Shown piece after piece: positions 56,151-64,000 of a stretch of 64,000 nt of DNA. The notes beneath the pieces are model-generated. The model did not search any database, had not been told where the DNA came from, and worked only from the letters and a program-made list of their open reading frames with translations. Made by a program: the position numbers and the translations under genes. Position 1 is the stretch's first letter; the number at the start of each line of letters is the position of its first letter. Source of the DNA: Planctomycetota bacterium (GTDB lineage: Bacteria; Planctomycetota; UBA1135; GCA-002686595). The DNA lies in contig JACKHT010000005.1 in the NCBI GenBank assembly GCA_020638855.1, positions 124,001-188,000 on the forward strand, read 5' to 3'.

Positions 56151-57185
56151 TCAGATCCTAGGCAATTCGCGCAGGGTGAATTCCGATTCCGCGTCGCCGG
56201 TGTTGAGCGTCGTGGACGGTTCGAACAAGAGGATGCGGGCCTCGGTTTCGGCGCTGGGTCGGTGCTCCACGCCACGGGGCACCACCAGAGCGTCGCCGGT
56301 TTGGAGCGTGACTTGGCCGGAGCGGAATTCCACCGTCAAGGTGCCCTCCAAAACCAAGAAGAATTCGTCTTCTTGGTCGTGCTTGTGCCAGTCGAACGTT
56401 CCCAGCACGCGCGCGAGTCGCACGGATTGACCATTGAGTTCGGCGACGATGTGCGGCTTCCAGTGCTCGTGGATCTGCGCAAACTTGCTGCGTAGATGGA
56501 GAACCGGCGGTGGTTGGGCGAGGGATACGGGCTCGGTCTTGGTAGGGGGGCGCTCACCTAGGCCACGATTCGAAGGAAGCGTAGCCGGAACTCCTGGGTT
56601 CGCCTCCAAGCGCGAAACGTAGTGCAACACCGGGGTGGCGACAGCCAACACCGTTACGACGATGGAGGCAATCGCGATCGCACGAAACATTCCGTCGCCG
56701 CTGGGCTCGAACCAGATCAAAAGCAAGATCAGCCCGGCCAAGACAGCACTTGCCACCCGATTGGCGATCGTAATTCGCGCGAACCTTCCGGCCACCGTGG
56801 CGAGCTCGAGCAGCGACAAAAGTGCCAGCGCAACCGCCCCCACGACCGCGGAACCGATCACCTTCCAGAAGTACTGGTTGTCGATCTCGGGCCATAGGGC
56901 CAGCAGCATGAGGACCGTTGCCAGGATGGCCAAGCCCAGGCCCACCCGTGCTGGCTCCGAGAACCGGCCCCGTTCCAAGGCCGCCGCGCAGGCCAGGGCG
57001 AGGATGCTACCACCCGACACCGTGAGCGACGAGAGCAGGACCTTGACTTGAAGCTCGCTGAATTCGCCGGCCAGCAAAGCGCCAATCCCCAGAAGCCCGC
57101 TGATCACGAGCGAGCCCATCAGTACTTTAAGCGCCGTCTTTCGAACCCGAAGGGGTTCCGCAGAAGAATTCATCATTGGACCCAT
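56151..57185 (-). CDS. Membrane protein fused to a C-terminal cupin domain
   Basis: The 344-residue protein has six predicted helices in residues ~18-195 (VLMGSLVISGLLGIGALLAG, LLSSLTVSGGSILALAC), a Pro-rich linker, and a cupin domain at ~232-344. The cupin part has HEHWKPHIVAELNGQSVRLAR, shown here as HWKPHIVAELNGQ, and the metal site WHKHDQEDEFFLVLEG with PRGVEHRP. This cupin type is usually a stand-alone ~115-residue protein; fusion to a membrane domain is unusual. A sensor role, with the cupin in the cytoplasm, is inference. ATG 57185, 57176 and 57173 are all possible starts. Confidence 0.85.
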   Translation of the reverse strand: MGPMMNSSAEPLRVRKTALKVLMGSLVISGLLGIGALLAGEFSELQVKVLLSSLTVSGGSILALACAAALERGRFSEPARVGLGLAILATVLMLLALWPEIDNQYFWKVIGSAVVGAVALALLSLLELATVAGRFARITIANRVASAVLAGLILLLIWFEPSGDGMFRAIAIASIVVTVLAVATPVLHYVSRLEANPGVPATLPSNRGLGERPPTKTEPVSLAQPPPVLHLRSKFAQIHEHWKPHIVAELNGQSVRLARVLGTFDWHKHDQEDEFFLVLEGTLTVEFRSGQVTLQTGDALVVPRGVEHRPSAETEARILLFEPSTTLNTGDAESEFTLRELPRI

Positions 57186-57307
57186 TCTACCCTTCGGGTC
57201 CCTTTCGCAACGCGCCGGTCGAGACCATCCTTGCCGAGGGGGTCCCAGGCCGCGTCCTACCGCTTCACACGACCCATACCGCGTCGGTCACTTTCCCCCA
57301 ATGCCGA

Positions 57308-57338
57308 GCCCCCGACCCGCATACAGCGAGTCGGGGGC
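57308..57338 (-). terminator. Hairpin after thrS
   Basis: GCCCCCGAC (57308-57316) pairs perfectly with GTCGGGGGC (57330-57338); loop 13 bases. It lies 25 bases beyond the thrS stop. No T-tract follows. Confidence 0.5.
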
Positions 57339-57362
57339 CCGAAGCGAGCAAGACCGGGAGTC

Positions 57363-59156
57363 TTACTCCGCGACCCGGTCGCGGCGCAGGATTTCGATCT
57401 TGGAGAGGAAGTCCTCGAAGGGCACGACCACTTGGTCACCGTCGCCGCGCGGGCGCACCGCGACGGTGCCGTCTTGGGCTTCGCGCTCGCCGACGATCAG
57501 CATGAACGGGATCTGGGCCTTTTGGGCGGTCTTGATTTTCTTGTTCATGTGGCCGGCTTCGAGCATGGCTTCGACCCGGTAGCGTTGGCCACGCAGGCGA
57601 TCGACCAAGGTCTTGGCGTAGGCCGAGTGCTCCTCGCGGATCGGGATGACCGCCACTTGGTGCGGGGCGCACCAGAACGGGAAGCGGCCGCCGTAGTGCT
57701 CGGTGAGCACACCGACGAAGCGCTCGAGGCTGCCCAGGATGGCGCGGTGCACCATGATCGGCCGCTCGGGTTTGCCCTCGTGGTTGGTGAAGGTCATGTC
57801 GAAGCGCTGGGGTAGGTTGAAGTCGCACTGGATGGTGCTGTTCTGCCATTCGCGCCCCAGGGCGTCCTTGATCTTGTAGTCGATCTTGGGGCCGTAGAAC
57901 GCGCCGCCACCCTCGTCGAGCTCGAGCTTGAGCCCGATCGAATCGGCCGCGTCGCGCAGGGCTTGGGTGGCCCGCTCCCAGATGTCCGCGTCGCCGATGG
58001 TGTGCTCGGCGGGCCGGGTGGCCAGGTACGCGGTGTACTCGAACCCGAAGGTCTTCATGAAGAAGTCCACCATGCGGCAGACCCCCGCGATCTCGTCGGC
58101 CAGCTGGTCGGCGCTGCAGAAGATGTGCGCATCGTCTTGGGTGAAACCGCGCACGCGCAGCATGCCGTGCACCACGCCCGAACGCTCGTAGCGATACACG
58201 GTGCCGAGTTCGGCCCAGCGCAGCGGCAATTCGCGGTACGAACGGCCGCGGTCCTTGTAGATCAATACGTGGCCCGGGCAGTTCATGGGCTTGACGCGAT
58301 AGGGCATCTCGTCGAGTTCCATGGGCGCGTACATCATGTCCGCGTAGTTCTCCAGGTGCCCCGAAACCGCGAACAACGACTCGCGCGAAACGTGCGGGGT
58401 GTAGACCGGCTCGTAGCCGTTTTTCTCGTGTTGCTCCCACCACAGTTCCTCGAGGCAACGCCGCACGGTGCCCAGGTTGGGGTGCCAAAACACGAAGCCC
58501 GCGCCCGCTTCGGGGTGCGTGCTGAAGAGGTCCAGTTCGCTGCCCAGGCGGCGGTGGTCGCGGCGCTTGACCTCTTCGAGCCAGGCGAGGTGCGCGTCGA
58601 GTTCGGCTTGGGTCCAAAACGCGGTCCCGTAGATGCGCTGCATCATCGGGTTCTTTTCATCGCCGCGCCAATAGGCCCCCGCCAAGCTGAGCAGCTTGAA
58701 GAAGAACTTATGGTCCTTGAACGAGTCGAGGTGCGGTCCCTCGCACAGGTCGCCCCACTCCTTGCCCTCGGGCCCGTGGTAGTAGAACGTGATCGCCTCC
58801 CCCTCGGGGATCAGGTCGACGGCCTCGACTTTGAAGTCTTGGCCCTGGCCCGCGAGGATCTTGCGCGCTTCTTCGCGGGTGACCGTGCGCATTTGGATCG
58901 CCGGTGAGTGCTGGGCGATGCGCCGCATTTCCTTTTCGATGCGCGCCAAGTCCTTTTCGGTCAGCGGCTCGGGCAGGTCGAAGTCGTAATAGAAACCGTG
59001 CTCGATGCTCGGTCCAAACCCGAAACGCACGCCAGGAAACAGGTTTTGCACGGCCGAAGCCATCAGGTGCGCCACGGAGTGGCGCAGGGTCGAGAGAGGA
59101 AAGGGTCCCTCGACAAGCTGGGGCATTTGGGCCGCAGCGCTGTGTTGATCCGCCAT
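57363..59156 (-). CDS. thrS: Threonyl-tRNA synthetase without TGS domain
   Basis: The 597-residue protein covers the editing domain (LRHSVAHLMASAV and later YYDF), the class II catalytic core with motif 2 YRYERSGVVHGMLRVRGFTQDDAH, given as RGFTQDDAHIFC, MNCPGH, and the C-terminal anticodon domain (KTLVDRLRGQRYRVE). It is ~45 residues shorter than E. coli ThrS because the N-terminal TGS domain (~60 residues) is absent; the start lies only 22 residues before the editing domain. It charges tRNA-Thr and edits Ser-tRNA-Thr. It is the last gene of a run after murG, murC and murB. Confidence 0.95.
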   Translation of the reverse strand: MADQHSAAAQMPQLVEGPFPLSTLRHSVAHLMASAVQNLFPGVRFGFGPSIEHGFYYDFDLPEPLTEKDLARIEKEMRRIAQHSPAIQMRTVTREEARKILAGQGQDFKVEAVDLIPEGEAITFYYHGPEGKEWGDLCEGPHLDSFKDHKFFFKLLSLAGAYWRGDEKNPMMQRIYGTAFWTQAELDAHLAWLEEVKRRDHRRLGSELDLFSTHPEAGAGFVFWHPNLGTVRRCLEELWWEQHEKNGYEPVYTPHVSRESLFAVSGHLENYADMMYAPMELDEMPYRVKPMNCPGHVLIYKDRGRSYRELPLRWAELGTVYRYERSGVVHGMLRVRGFTQDDAHIFCSADQLADEIAGVCRMVDFFMKTFGFEYTAYLATRPAEHTIGDADIWERATQALRDAADSIGLKLELDEGGGAFYGPKIDYKIKDALGREWQNSTIQCDFNLPQRFDMTFTNHEGKPERPIMVHRAILGSLERFVGVLTEHYGGRFPFWCAPHQVAVIPIREEHSAYAKTLVDRLRGQRYRVEAMLEAGHMNKKIKTAQKAQIPFMLIVGEREAQDGTVAVRPRGDGDQVVVPFEDFLSKIEILRRDRVAE

Positions 59157-59311
59157 TGCGGGTCTCCTCGGGAAGACTGGACCAGGACCTCCCCACCTGG
59201 GACACCCCGGCGCGGCTGGCTCCCGATGGCCCTCCGCAGGGCGATTGTGGGCCCTTGGGCGGGGCCTCGCAACCTCGGGCTGCTAGGAACACCGCCGGAG
59301 GCTAGGCTTGT

Positions 59312-60307
59312 CTATTGCTGGGATTGTGCCAGCCAGCGTTTGACCTCGAATTCGAGCTCGACGCCCGTGGCCTGGGCCACGCGGTCTTGGACCTGATCCA
59401 TCAGCTCGAAGACCTGGCTGGCGCTGGCCTTGCCCAGGTTGACGATGAAGTTTCCGTGCAACGGGCTGACCTGGGCATCGCCGATGGCGAACCCCTTGAG
59501 CCCGACGTCATCCACCAGTTTGCCCGCGCTCCGGCCCTCCGAGCGCTCGGGGTCGGGATTCTTAAAAACACAACCCGCCGACCATTGGGTCACCGGTTGG
59601 ACCTTTTGTTTGTGCAGGAGGTACTCGCGGATGCGCGCTTCGACCACCAGCTTGGGGGCGGGTTCGAGCTTCCAGACGGCCCCCACCACCAAGCCTCCGT
59701 TCAGGTTGCCGTTGCGATAGGTCGGATGCGCTGCAGCCCGGGGAACATCGACGAATTCGCCTTCTGGGTTCAACAATCGAACGAACTCGATGTGGTCCCA
59801 GATGTCGCCCCAACTGCCCCCGGCGTTCATGGCGATGCCACCGCCCACGTGGCCGGGCACGCCCATCAGCCCTTCGAGGCCCGAGTAGCCGAGCCCCTTG
59901 GTCGTGCGCACCAGGGCCGGTAAGGTGCAACCCGCCCAGGCGATCAAGCGCGGATCGTAGGCGGGTTCGGGCATCGCCATGCGGAAGTCCGCATCGCCCG
60001 CGTCCATCCCCTCGGTATCGCTCGTGCCCGGCAACGGCCGGAAGATGCGCCGCATCTGCGCGCTGGAAATCACCACACCGTTCCAAGTGCCGTCGGCCGC
60101 AACGATGTTGGCGCCGCCGCCCAAGAAACGGATCGGCAAGCCCGATTCGAGCGCGGCCAAGTAGGCGCCGCGCAATTCATCGGGAGAAGTGGGCTCCAAG
60201 AGCCAGCGGACCGACCCGCCCACGCGCATCGTCGTGCGCTCGGCTAGCGACGCGTTTTCAAGCGCAACGCAAGGCCAATTCGCTTCGCAATTCATGCTGT
60301 ATGCCAT
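59312..60307 (-). CDS. murB: UDP-N-acetylenolpyruvoylglucosamine reductase MurB
   Basis: The 331-residue FAD enzyme reduces enolpyruvyl-UDP-GlcNAc to UDP-MurNAc. Family blocks include NASLAERTTMRVGG, FLGGGANIVAAD (FAD loop), GLEGLMGVPGHVGGGIAMNAG, and the C-terminal SAGCVFKNP and GNFIVNLGKAS with the catalytic Ser and Glu nearby. The first 10 residues overlap murC by 50 bases; the start cannot be much later because family homology begins near residue 17. Start 60307 or 60295. Order murG-murC-murB follows the usual dcw cluster fragment. Confidence 0.93.
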   Translation of the reverse strand: MAYSMNCEANWPCVALENASLAERTTMRVGGSVRWLLEPTSPDELRGAYLAALESGLPIRFLGGGANIVAADGTWNGVVISSAQMRRIFRPLPGTSDTEGMDAGDADFRMAMPEPAYDPRLIAWAGCTLPALVRTTKGLGYSGLEGLMGVPGHVGGGIAMNAGGSWGDIWDHIEFVRLLNPEGEFVDVPRAAAHPTYRNGNLNGGLVVGAVWKLEPAPKLVVEARIREYLLHKQKVQPVTQWSAGCVFKNPDPERSEGRSAGKLVDDVGLKGFAIGDAQVSPLHGNFIVNLGKASASQVFELMDQVQDRVAQATGVELEFEVKRWLAQSQQ

Positions 60308-61775
60308 CGATGTCCCCTGCCCCCAGGATCAGGGCTGCGCAGGCCCCTTGCAAGCCTGCAGCCAGGGTACTCGCGGATTGGGCTGGGCTGCCCCCGTGGA
60401 CGGCCGGAATGCCGGCCGCGATCAGGCGATCGACCAAGTCCTGGGACCCGGCGGCCTGCACATCGATGTGCGCGCGGGCACCGTACACGTCGGCCACCAC
60501 GACCCGCGCCGCGCCTTGCAGGGCATCGACGAAGTCGTTCAAAAAGCGTGCTGTACGGCTGTGCTGGTGCGGCTGGAAGAGCACGTGGATCGGCTTGCCG
60601 GGCATGGTGCGTCGCGCGGCTTCGAGCGTCACGCGCACCTCGGTGGGATGGTGCGCGTAGTCGTGCACCATCTCGACCCCTCCTACGGTGCCCCAAGATT
60701 CGAAGCGTCGGGCGGCACCACGAAAGCTGGCGATCGAATCGGCCACCCCTTCGCCGGCGACGCGCAGGTCGAGTCCCTTGCGTTGGGCGCGTCCCATGGC
60801 GAGCGCCAAGGCGAGCGCCGCGTTTTCGACGTTGAACGATCCGGGGACCGCCAACCGCACGCGGGGCAGGTTCCAACCCGGACCCTTGAGCCCAAAGGTG
60901 TAGCGTCCACCCCGCTTGTTTTGGATCTCGACTTGTACCTCGCGCCCTAGACGCCAGGTCTCGCAGCCCGCCGACTGTTCGACCACCTCGGGAACCTGCG
61001 ACCCCAGGACCAAGAGCCCTTCGGTCGAGACCCGCGAAGCAAAGCAGGCGAAGGCTTCGTGGATCGCATCCAAGTCGCCGTAGTAGTCCAGGTGGTCGGC
61101 TTCCACGTTGGTGATGATCGCGCCGCGCGGCTGCATGCGCAGGAACGAGCGGTCGTACTCGCAGGCCTCGACCACCAGTACGCCCTCGCCCTGGGGCGGA
61201 ATGGCGTTGACCCGCAGGTCGCCGTGCATGCCCCCCACGAGGGCGCCGGCGCCGCGCATGGATTCGACCCCTTGTAGGGCGTGGTACAGCATCCAGGAAC
61301 TGGTGGTCTTGCCGTGGGTTCCGGCGGCGGCCAAGACGCGGTAGCGTTGGCTCAACCAGCCCAGGATTTCGGCGTACTTGAGCACTTGCAACCCGCGTCG
61401 GCGGGCTTCGATGACCTGGGGATCCGAGTCTCCGATCGCGGCGCTGCGCACCACGACCTGCGTCCGTTCGGGCAGGAGGCCAGCCTGCGAGTCGCCGTAG
61501 CGGATGCGAACCCCCACGCTCTCCAGCGGCTCGGAGAAGGGCGACCGCTCGCGGTCATGCCCGGTCAAGGTGTGCCCCTGGGCAAACAAGAGTCGCGCGG
61601 CCCCCGAAACGCCAGCCCCCCCCGCACCCAACAGGTGCACCTGCTTGGGGCTGTCCAATACAAACGCGTTCCCCCGGGGAATCCGAACTTGCGGCAAGGG
61701 ATCGAGGGCACTCGGGGTGTTCACGGGCATATTGTGGCCAAAGGCACGGTAAGGAGAGAAGTCCGGGGTATTCAT
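60258..61775 (-). CDS. murC: UDP-N-acetylmuramate:L-alanine ligase MurC
   Basis: The 505-residue ligase has the N-terminal Rossmann block VHLLGAGGAGVSGAARLLFAQ, as VHLLGAGGAGVSGAA, the ATP site AAAGTHGKTTSSWML, the central VEACEYDRSFL, and the C-terminal HDYAHHPTEV and LFQPHQHSRT. It adds L-Ala to UDP-MurNAc. An N-terminal extension of ~45 residues precedes the core. The start at 61775 is chosen; the frame upstream to 61982 overlaps murG and is non-coding. It lies 46 bases after murG. Confidence 0.94.
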   Translation of the reverse strand: MNTPDFSPYRAFGHNMPVNTPSALDPLPQVRIPRGNAFVLDSPKQVHLLGAGGAGVSGAARLLFAQGHTLTGHDRERSPFSEPLESVGVRIRYGDSQAGLLPERTQVVVRSAAIGDSDPQVIEARRRGLQVLKYAEILGWLSQRYRVLAAAGTHGKTTSSWMLYHALQGVESMRGAGALVGGMHGDLRVNAIPPQGEGVLVVEACEYDRSFLRMQPRGAIITNVEADHLDYYGDLDAIHEAFACFASRVSTEGLLVLGSQVPEVVEQSAGCETWRLGREVQVEIQNKRGGRYTFGLKGPGWNLPRVRLAVPGSFNVENAALALALAMGRAQRKGLDLRVAGEGVADSIASFRGAARRFESWGTVGGVEMVHDYAHHPTEVRVTLEAARRTMPGKPIHVLFQPHQHSRTARFLNDFVDALQGAARVVVADVYGARAHIDVQAAGSQDLVDRLIAAGIPAVHGGSPAQSASTLAAGLQGACAALILGAGDIDGIQHELRSELALRCA

Positions 61776-61821
61776 AGGCGCTTCCTGCGTTCCCGTTGCC
61801 AAGATTGCGGGAATTCCTTGG

Positions 61822-63006
61822 TCATCCGACCAAGGCCCCGGCGGCGAGCCGTGGGGCGAGTTCGACCAACGCGTTCCAAAGGGCTGGGGCTCCCCCGCCG
61901 GGGCTGGCCTCGAAAGCTGCGCGCATCGCAGCCAAACGGGCTTCTCCCTGGGGCCCCGCCCAAGCGGCCAATTCCTCGGCACGGTCGAGCGTCAACCCTT
62001 CCTCATCCACAAGACGTACGCCTGCTCCCAAGAGTTCCGCGTTGTGCCACTGGTGACGATCGTTGTGATGCGGGTAGGGCACGATCCACGCGGGGACTCC
62101 GACCGCCGCCAATTCGGCCAAAGTCGAGGCTCCACCGCGCCCCAACACCAATTCGCTGGCCGCTAGCACGGGGGCCATCGGGTCGAGGTATTCGGTCGCG
62201 TGGTAGCCCGCCTGGCCGGGAGCCGCTTCGGGCAATCGGCCCGGTCCGGTTTGATGCAACACCTGCCAGCCGGCAGCCGTCCAACGCGCCGCGTGCTGGG
62301 CGACGAATCGGTTGAGCGCACCGGCCCCTTGACTGCCACCCAACACGGTCAATAGCGGCCGCTCCGGGTCCCAGCCCAACGCGCGCCGGGCGCGCGCTCG
62401 CTGCTCGGGATCGTCTGCCCGCACGAATTCGGGGCCCACGACGGGGCGGATCACCCGGTGCTTGCTGCCTCCGGCCTTGGGCACGGATCCATCCCAGGCG
62501 TGCAGCACGCGGCTGGCCAAAGGCGCCAAGCGGCGGGTTGCCCGACCGGGAACGGCGTTGACTTCGTAGAGGGCCACGGGAACGCCCAGGCTCTTGGCCG
62601 CCAAAACACAGGGCAAGGCCGTGAAGCCGCCCAATCCCAGCAGCACATCCGAGCCGAATTCGCGCAGGGCGCGGCGCGCCAGCAGCATGGCTTGGGGCGA
62701 GCGACTCAGGAGTCCAAGGGTCGAGGGCGCGCCACCCTGGGCCCCCTCCAGCGGCAAGGGAACCAAGCGCACATCGACGCCCGGCAGGTGCTCGTGGATC
62801 GAGCCAAGCACGCGCGTTTCGACGGGTCGACCCGAGGTGAACCAAAGGACTTCGCTGGGTGCCCAGCCTTGGCCCAGCGCCCAGCGCAACAGGTGCAAAC
62901 CTGGCACGAGGTGGCCACCCGTACCCCCTCCAGCAAGCGCCAAGCGCAGCGACGATCGGTCGCCGGCAGCAGGAGCCAACCCCAGCGACCCTTCCATCCC
63001 CTTCAT
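61822..63006 (-). CDS. murG: Undecaprenyl-PP-MurNAc-pentapeptide GlcNAc transferase MurG
   Basis: The 394-residue GT28 enzyme has LALAGGGTGGHLVPGLHLL, here GGGTGGHLVPG, at ~25-35, then GLGGFTALPCVLAA, the C-domain GGSQGAGALN and GRGGASTLAELAAVGVP, all diagnostic of MurG. It makes lipid II from lipid I at the inner face of the membrane. It appears to start the murG-murC-murB-thrS run, since a strong terminator separates it from the LysM gene. Start 63006 or 62997. Confidence 0.95.
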   Translation of the reverse strand: MKGMEGSLGLAPAAGDRSSLRLALAGGGTGGHLVPGLHLLRWALGQGWAPSEVLWFTSGRPVETRVLGSIHEHLPGVDVRLVPLPLEGAQGGAPSTLGLLSRSPQAMLLARRALREFGSDVLLGLGGFTALPCVLAAKSLGVPVALYEVNAVPGRATRRLAPLASRVLHAWDGSVPKAGGSKHRVIRPVVGPEFVRADDPEQRARARRALGWDPERPLLTVLGGSQGAGALNRFVAQHAARWTAAGWQVLHQTGPGRLPEAAPGQAGYHATEYLDPMAPVLAASELVLGRGGASTLAELAAVGVPAWIVPYPHHNDRHQWHNAELLGAGVRLVDEEGLTLDRAEELAAWAGPQGEARLAAMRAAFEASPGGGAPALWNALVELAPRLAAGALVG

Positions 63007-63098
63007 GGAGGCACCGTAGCTTGGGCGAGGGCATGGTTGCGATGCGAAAGTGGCGATCCTGGGTCCCAGTGCCAGGATTGCCGCAGTCTGGGCAAATG

Positions 63099-63135
63099 CC
63101 AGGAAGGCAATCGGTCGAGCCGATTGCCTTCCTGG
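63099..63135 (-). terminator. Terminator after the LysM gene
   Basis: A perfect 16-bp stem (CCAGGAAGGCAATCGG with CCGATTGCCTTCCTGG) and a 5-base loop lie 45 bases after the LysM stop. It separates it from murG. Confidence 0.75.
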
Positions 63136-63179
63136 ATCACCCCCAAACGAGAGTGCAAGGTGCCCAAGGGGCTAGCGCA

Positions 63180-64000
63180 TCATTGGACTACGTAGCGCGA
63201 GTCGTCGGCCTTCTTCTTGGCGGGTGCTTTGGCCGCCGTGCGGGTCTTGCCCGGGCTGGACTTGGTGCCGCTCGCTGCGACCCGCTCACCGGCCTTGGGC
63301 ATCCGTAGCACCTGGCCAACGCGCACCCGATCGGGGTTGAGGCCGGGGTTCAGCGCGACGATGTCTTGCATGCGCTGGGCGCTGCCGAGTTCGCGCTGGG
63401 CGATCACGCTGAGCACTTCCCCAGGCTGGACGGTGTACGTTCCGGCTCCCGACGGGACCACGGGTTGGACCTTGCGACCGGTGGTCGGCTGCGAAGCGGG
63501 TTGGTTCGTATAGGGGACGCCGCCGGGCATCCTAAGAACCGCCCCCACCACGATCTTGCTAGGATCGGAGATGCCGTTGAGCGCTTGGATTTCCTTCCAA
63601 CGGGTCCCGTCCCCCAGCTCATGGCGCGCGATGCGCTCGAGCGAGTCACCGGGACGAACCGTGTAGGGGGTTCCGCCGGTCTGGATCACCGTCTTCGGTT
63701 CGACGGTCTTGGGCGTCACGCGGACTTCGGGTTGGGGGGCCGGTCGAGGATCCACCGAGGGCAGGATCCGGTCGACCACTTCCCGCTTCGTGGGCTCCAC
63801 CGTGGGACCCGGGCGCGGGCTGGCGGGATCGACCGTTCGGGTGCGACGGGGCTCGTTGCGATATCCGGGATCGAGGTTGGCGACGGGCCCTACACCGGGG
63901 TTTTGCGGGCGGGTGCCCACTTCGATCGGTTGGGTGCGTGCACTCCAACCGTTGCGCTGGCGGTTGGCCCCGTCGTTTTGCAACGTCGTAAGCGAAATGC
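63180..64000 (-). CDS. LysM-domain protein, N-terminus outside the window
   Basis: The frame is open to the last base, so the start is missing. The visible ~273 residues begin with a Pro/Arg/Thr-rich linker, then a first LysM (~112-158 of the visible part: YTVRPGDSLERIARHELGDG) and a second (~190-236: YTVQPGEVLSVIAQRELGS), ending in a basic Lys-rich tail (KTRTAAKAPAKKK). LysM binds peptidoglycan; its place before murG fits a cell-wall role. No catalytic domain is visible. Confidence 0.88.
   Translation of the reverse strand, partial: ISLTTLQNDGANRQRNGWSARTQPIEVGTRPQNPGVGPVANLDPGYRNEPRRTRTVDPASPRPGPTVEPTKREVVDRILPSVDPRPAPQPEVRVTPKTVEPKTVIQTGGTPYTVRPGDSLERIARHELGDGTRWKEIQALNGISDPSKIVVGAVLRMPGGVPYTNQPASQPTTGRKVQPVVPSGAGTYTVQPGEVLSVIAQRELGSAQRMQDIVALNPGLNPDRVRVGQVLRMPKAGERVAASGTKSSPGKTRTAAKAPAKKKADDSRYVVQ

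Overview
The window is about 64 kb of high-GC bacterial chromosome with dense, mostly short operons on both strands. No rRNA, tRNA, CRISPR array, insertion sequence or phage gene was seen. The gene content suggests a Planctomycetota-like bacterium: an ECF sigma factor next to a membrane Ser/Thr kinase, two sulfatase-family lipoproteins, large FG-GAP/ASPIC-UnbV and carboxypeptidase-regulatory-repeat envelope proteins, HEAT-repeat secreted proteins and very long coiled-coil proteins, together with ordinary peptidoglycan genes (murG, murC, murB). This placement rests on family content only; no marker gene was compared.

Layout. 1-9.8 kb: an ABC exporter (ATPase end plus a permease fused to a CPBP protease), a DMT transporter, a 38-residue basic protein, an ApaH-like phosphatase, two methyltransferases, a PPK2 polyphosphate kinase and a DprE1/DprE2-like oxidoreductase pair. 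10-16 kb: a UvrD/Rep helicase and a 1294-residue membrane-anchored coiled-coil protein. 16-30 kb: envelope proteins, namely a 1041-residue regulatory-repeat protein, an operon of M28 peptidase, GT39-like/TPR membrane protein and sulfatase-like lipoprotein, and a TPR/FG-GAP/UnbV lipoprotein. 30-34 kb: housekeeping enzymes and an LplT-like MFS transporter. 34-38 kb: the sigma factor and kinase pair, divergent from a signal-anchored coiled-coil protein. 38-44 kb: a second regulatory-repeat protein, thiC with a TPP riboswitch, and a HEAT-repeat protein with an interrupted 5' end. 44-52 kb: a zinc-ribbon membrane protein, an FGly-type sulfatase, a secreted hydrolase, an L,D-transpeptidase and an M3 peptidase. 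52.4-54.6 kb: a tightly overlapping four-gene redox operon (two tiny membrane proteins, a ferric-reductase/Rieske fusion and a Cys-motif membrane protein). 54.8-57.2 kb: a thioredoxin-like lipoprotein whose frame is crossed by one UGA after a Cys, and a membrane-cupin fusion. 57-64 kb: thrS, murB, murC, murG and a LysM protein cut by the window end.

The observations most worth following are the candidate selenoprotein (Cys77-Sec78, with a SECIS-like hairpin starting 18 bases after the UGA), the four-gene Rieske redox operon, the sigma-kinase-coiled-coil locus with 16-bp repeats in its shared promoter region, and a recurring pattern of 11-17 bp tandem duplications in intergenic DNA, two of which copy a gene's stop codon. 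The HEAT-repeat gene carries a TGATGA double stop between its signal peptide and mature part, best explained by two compensating homopolymer indels.
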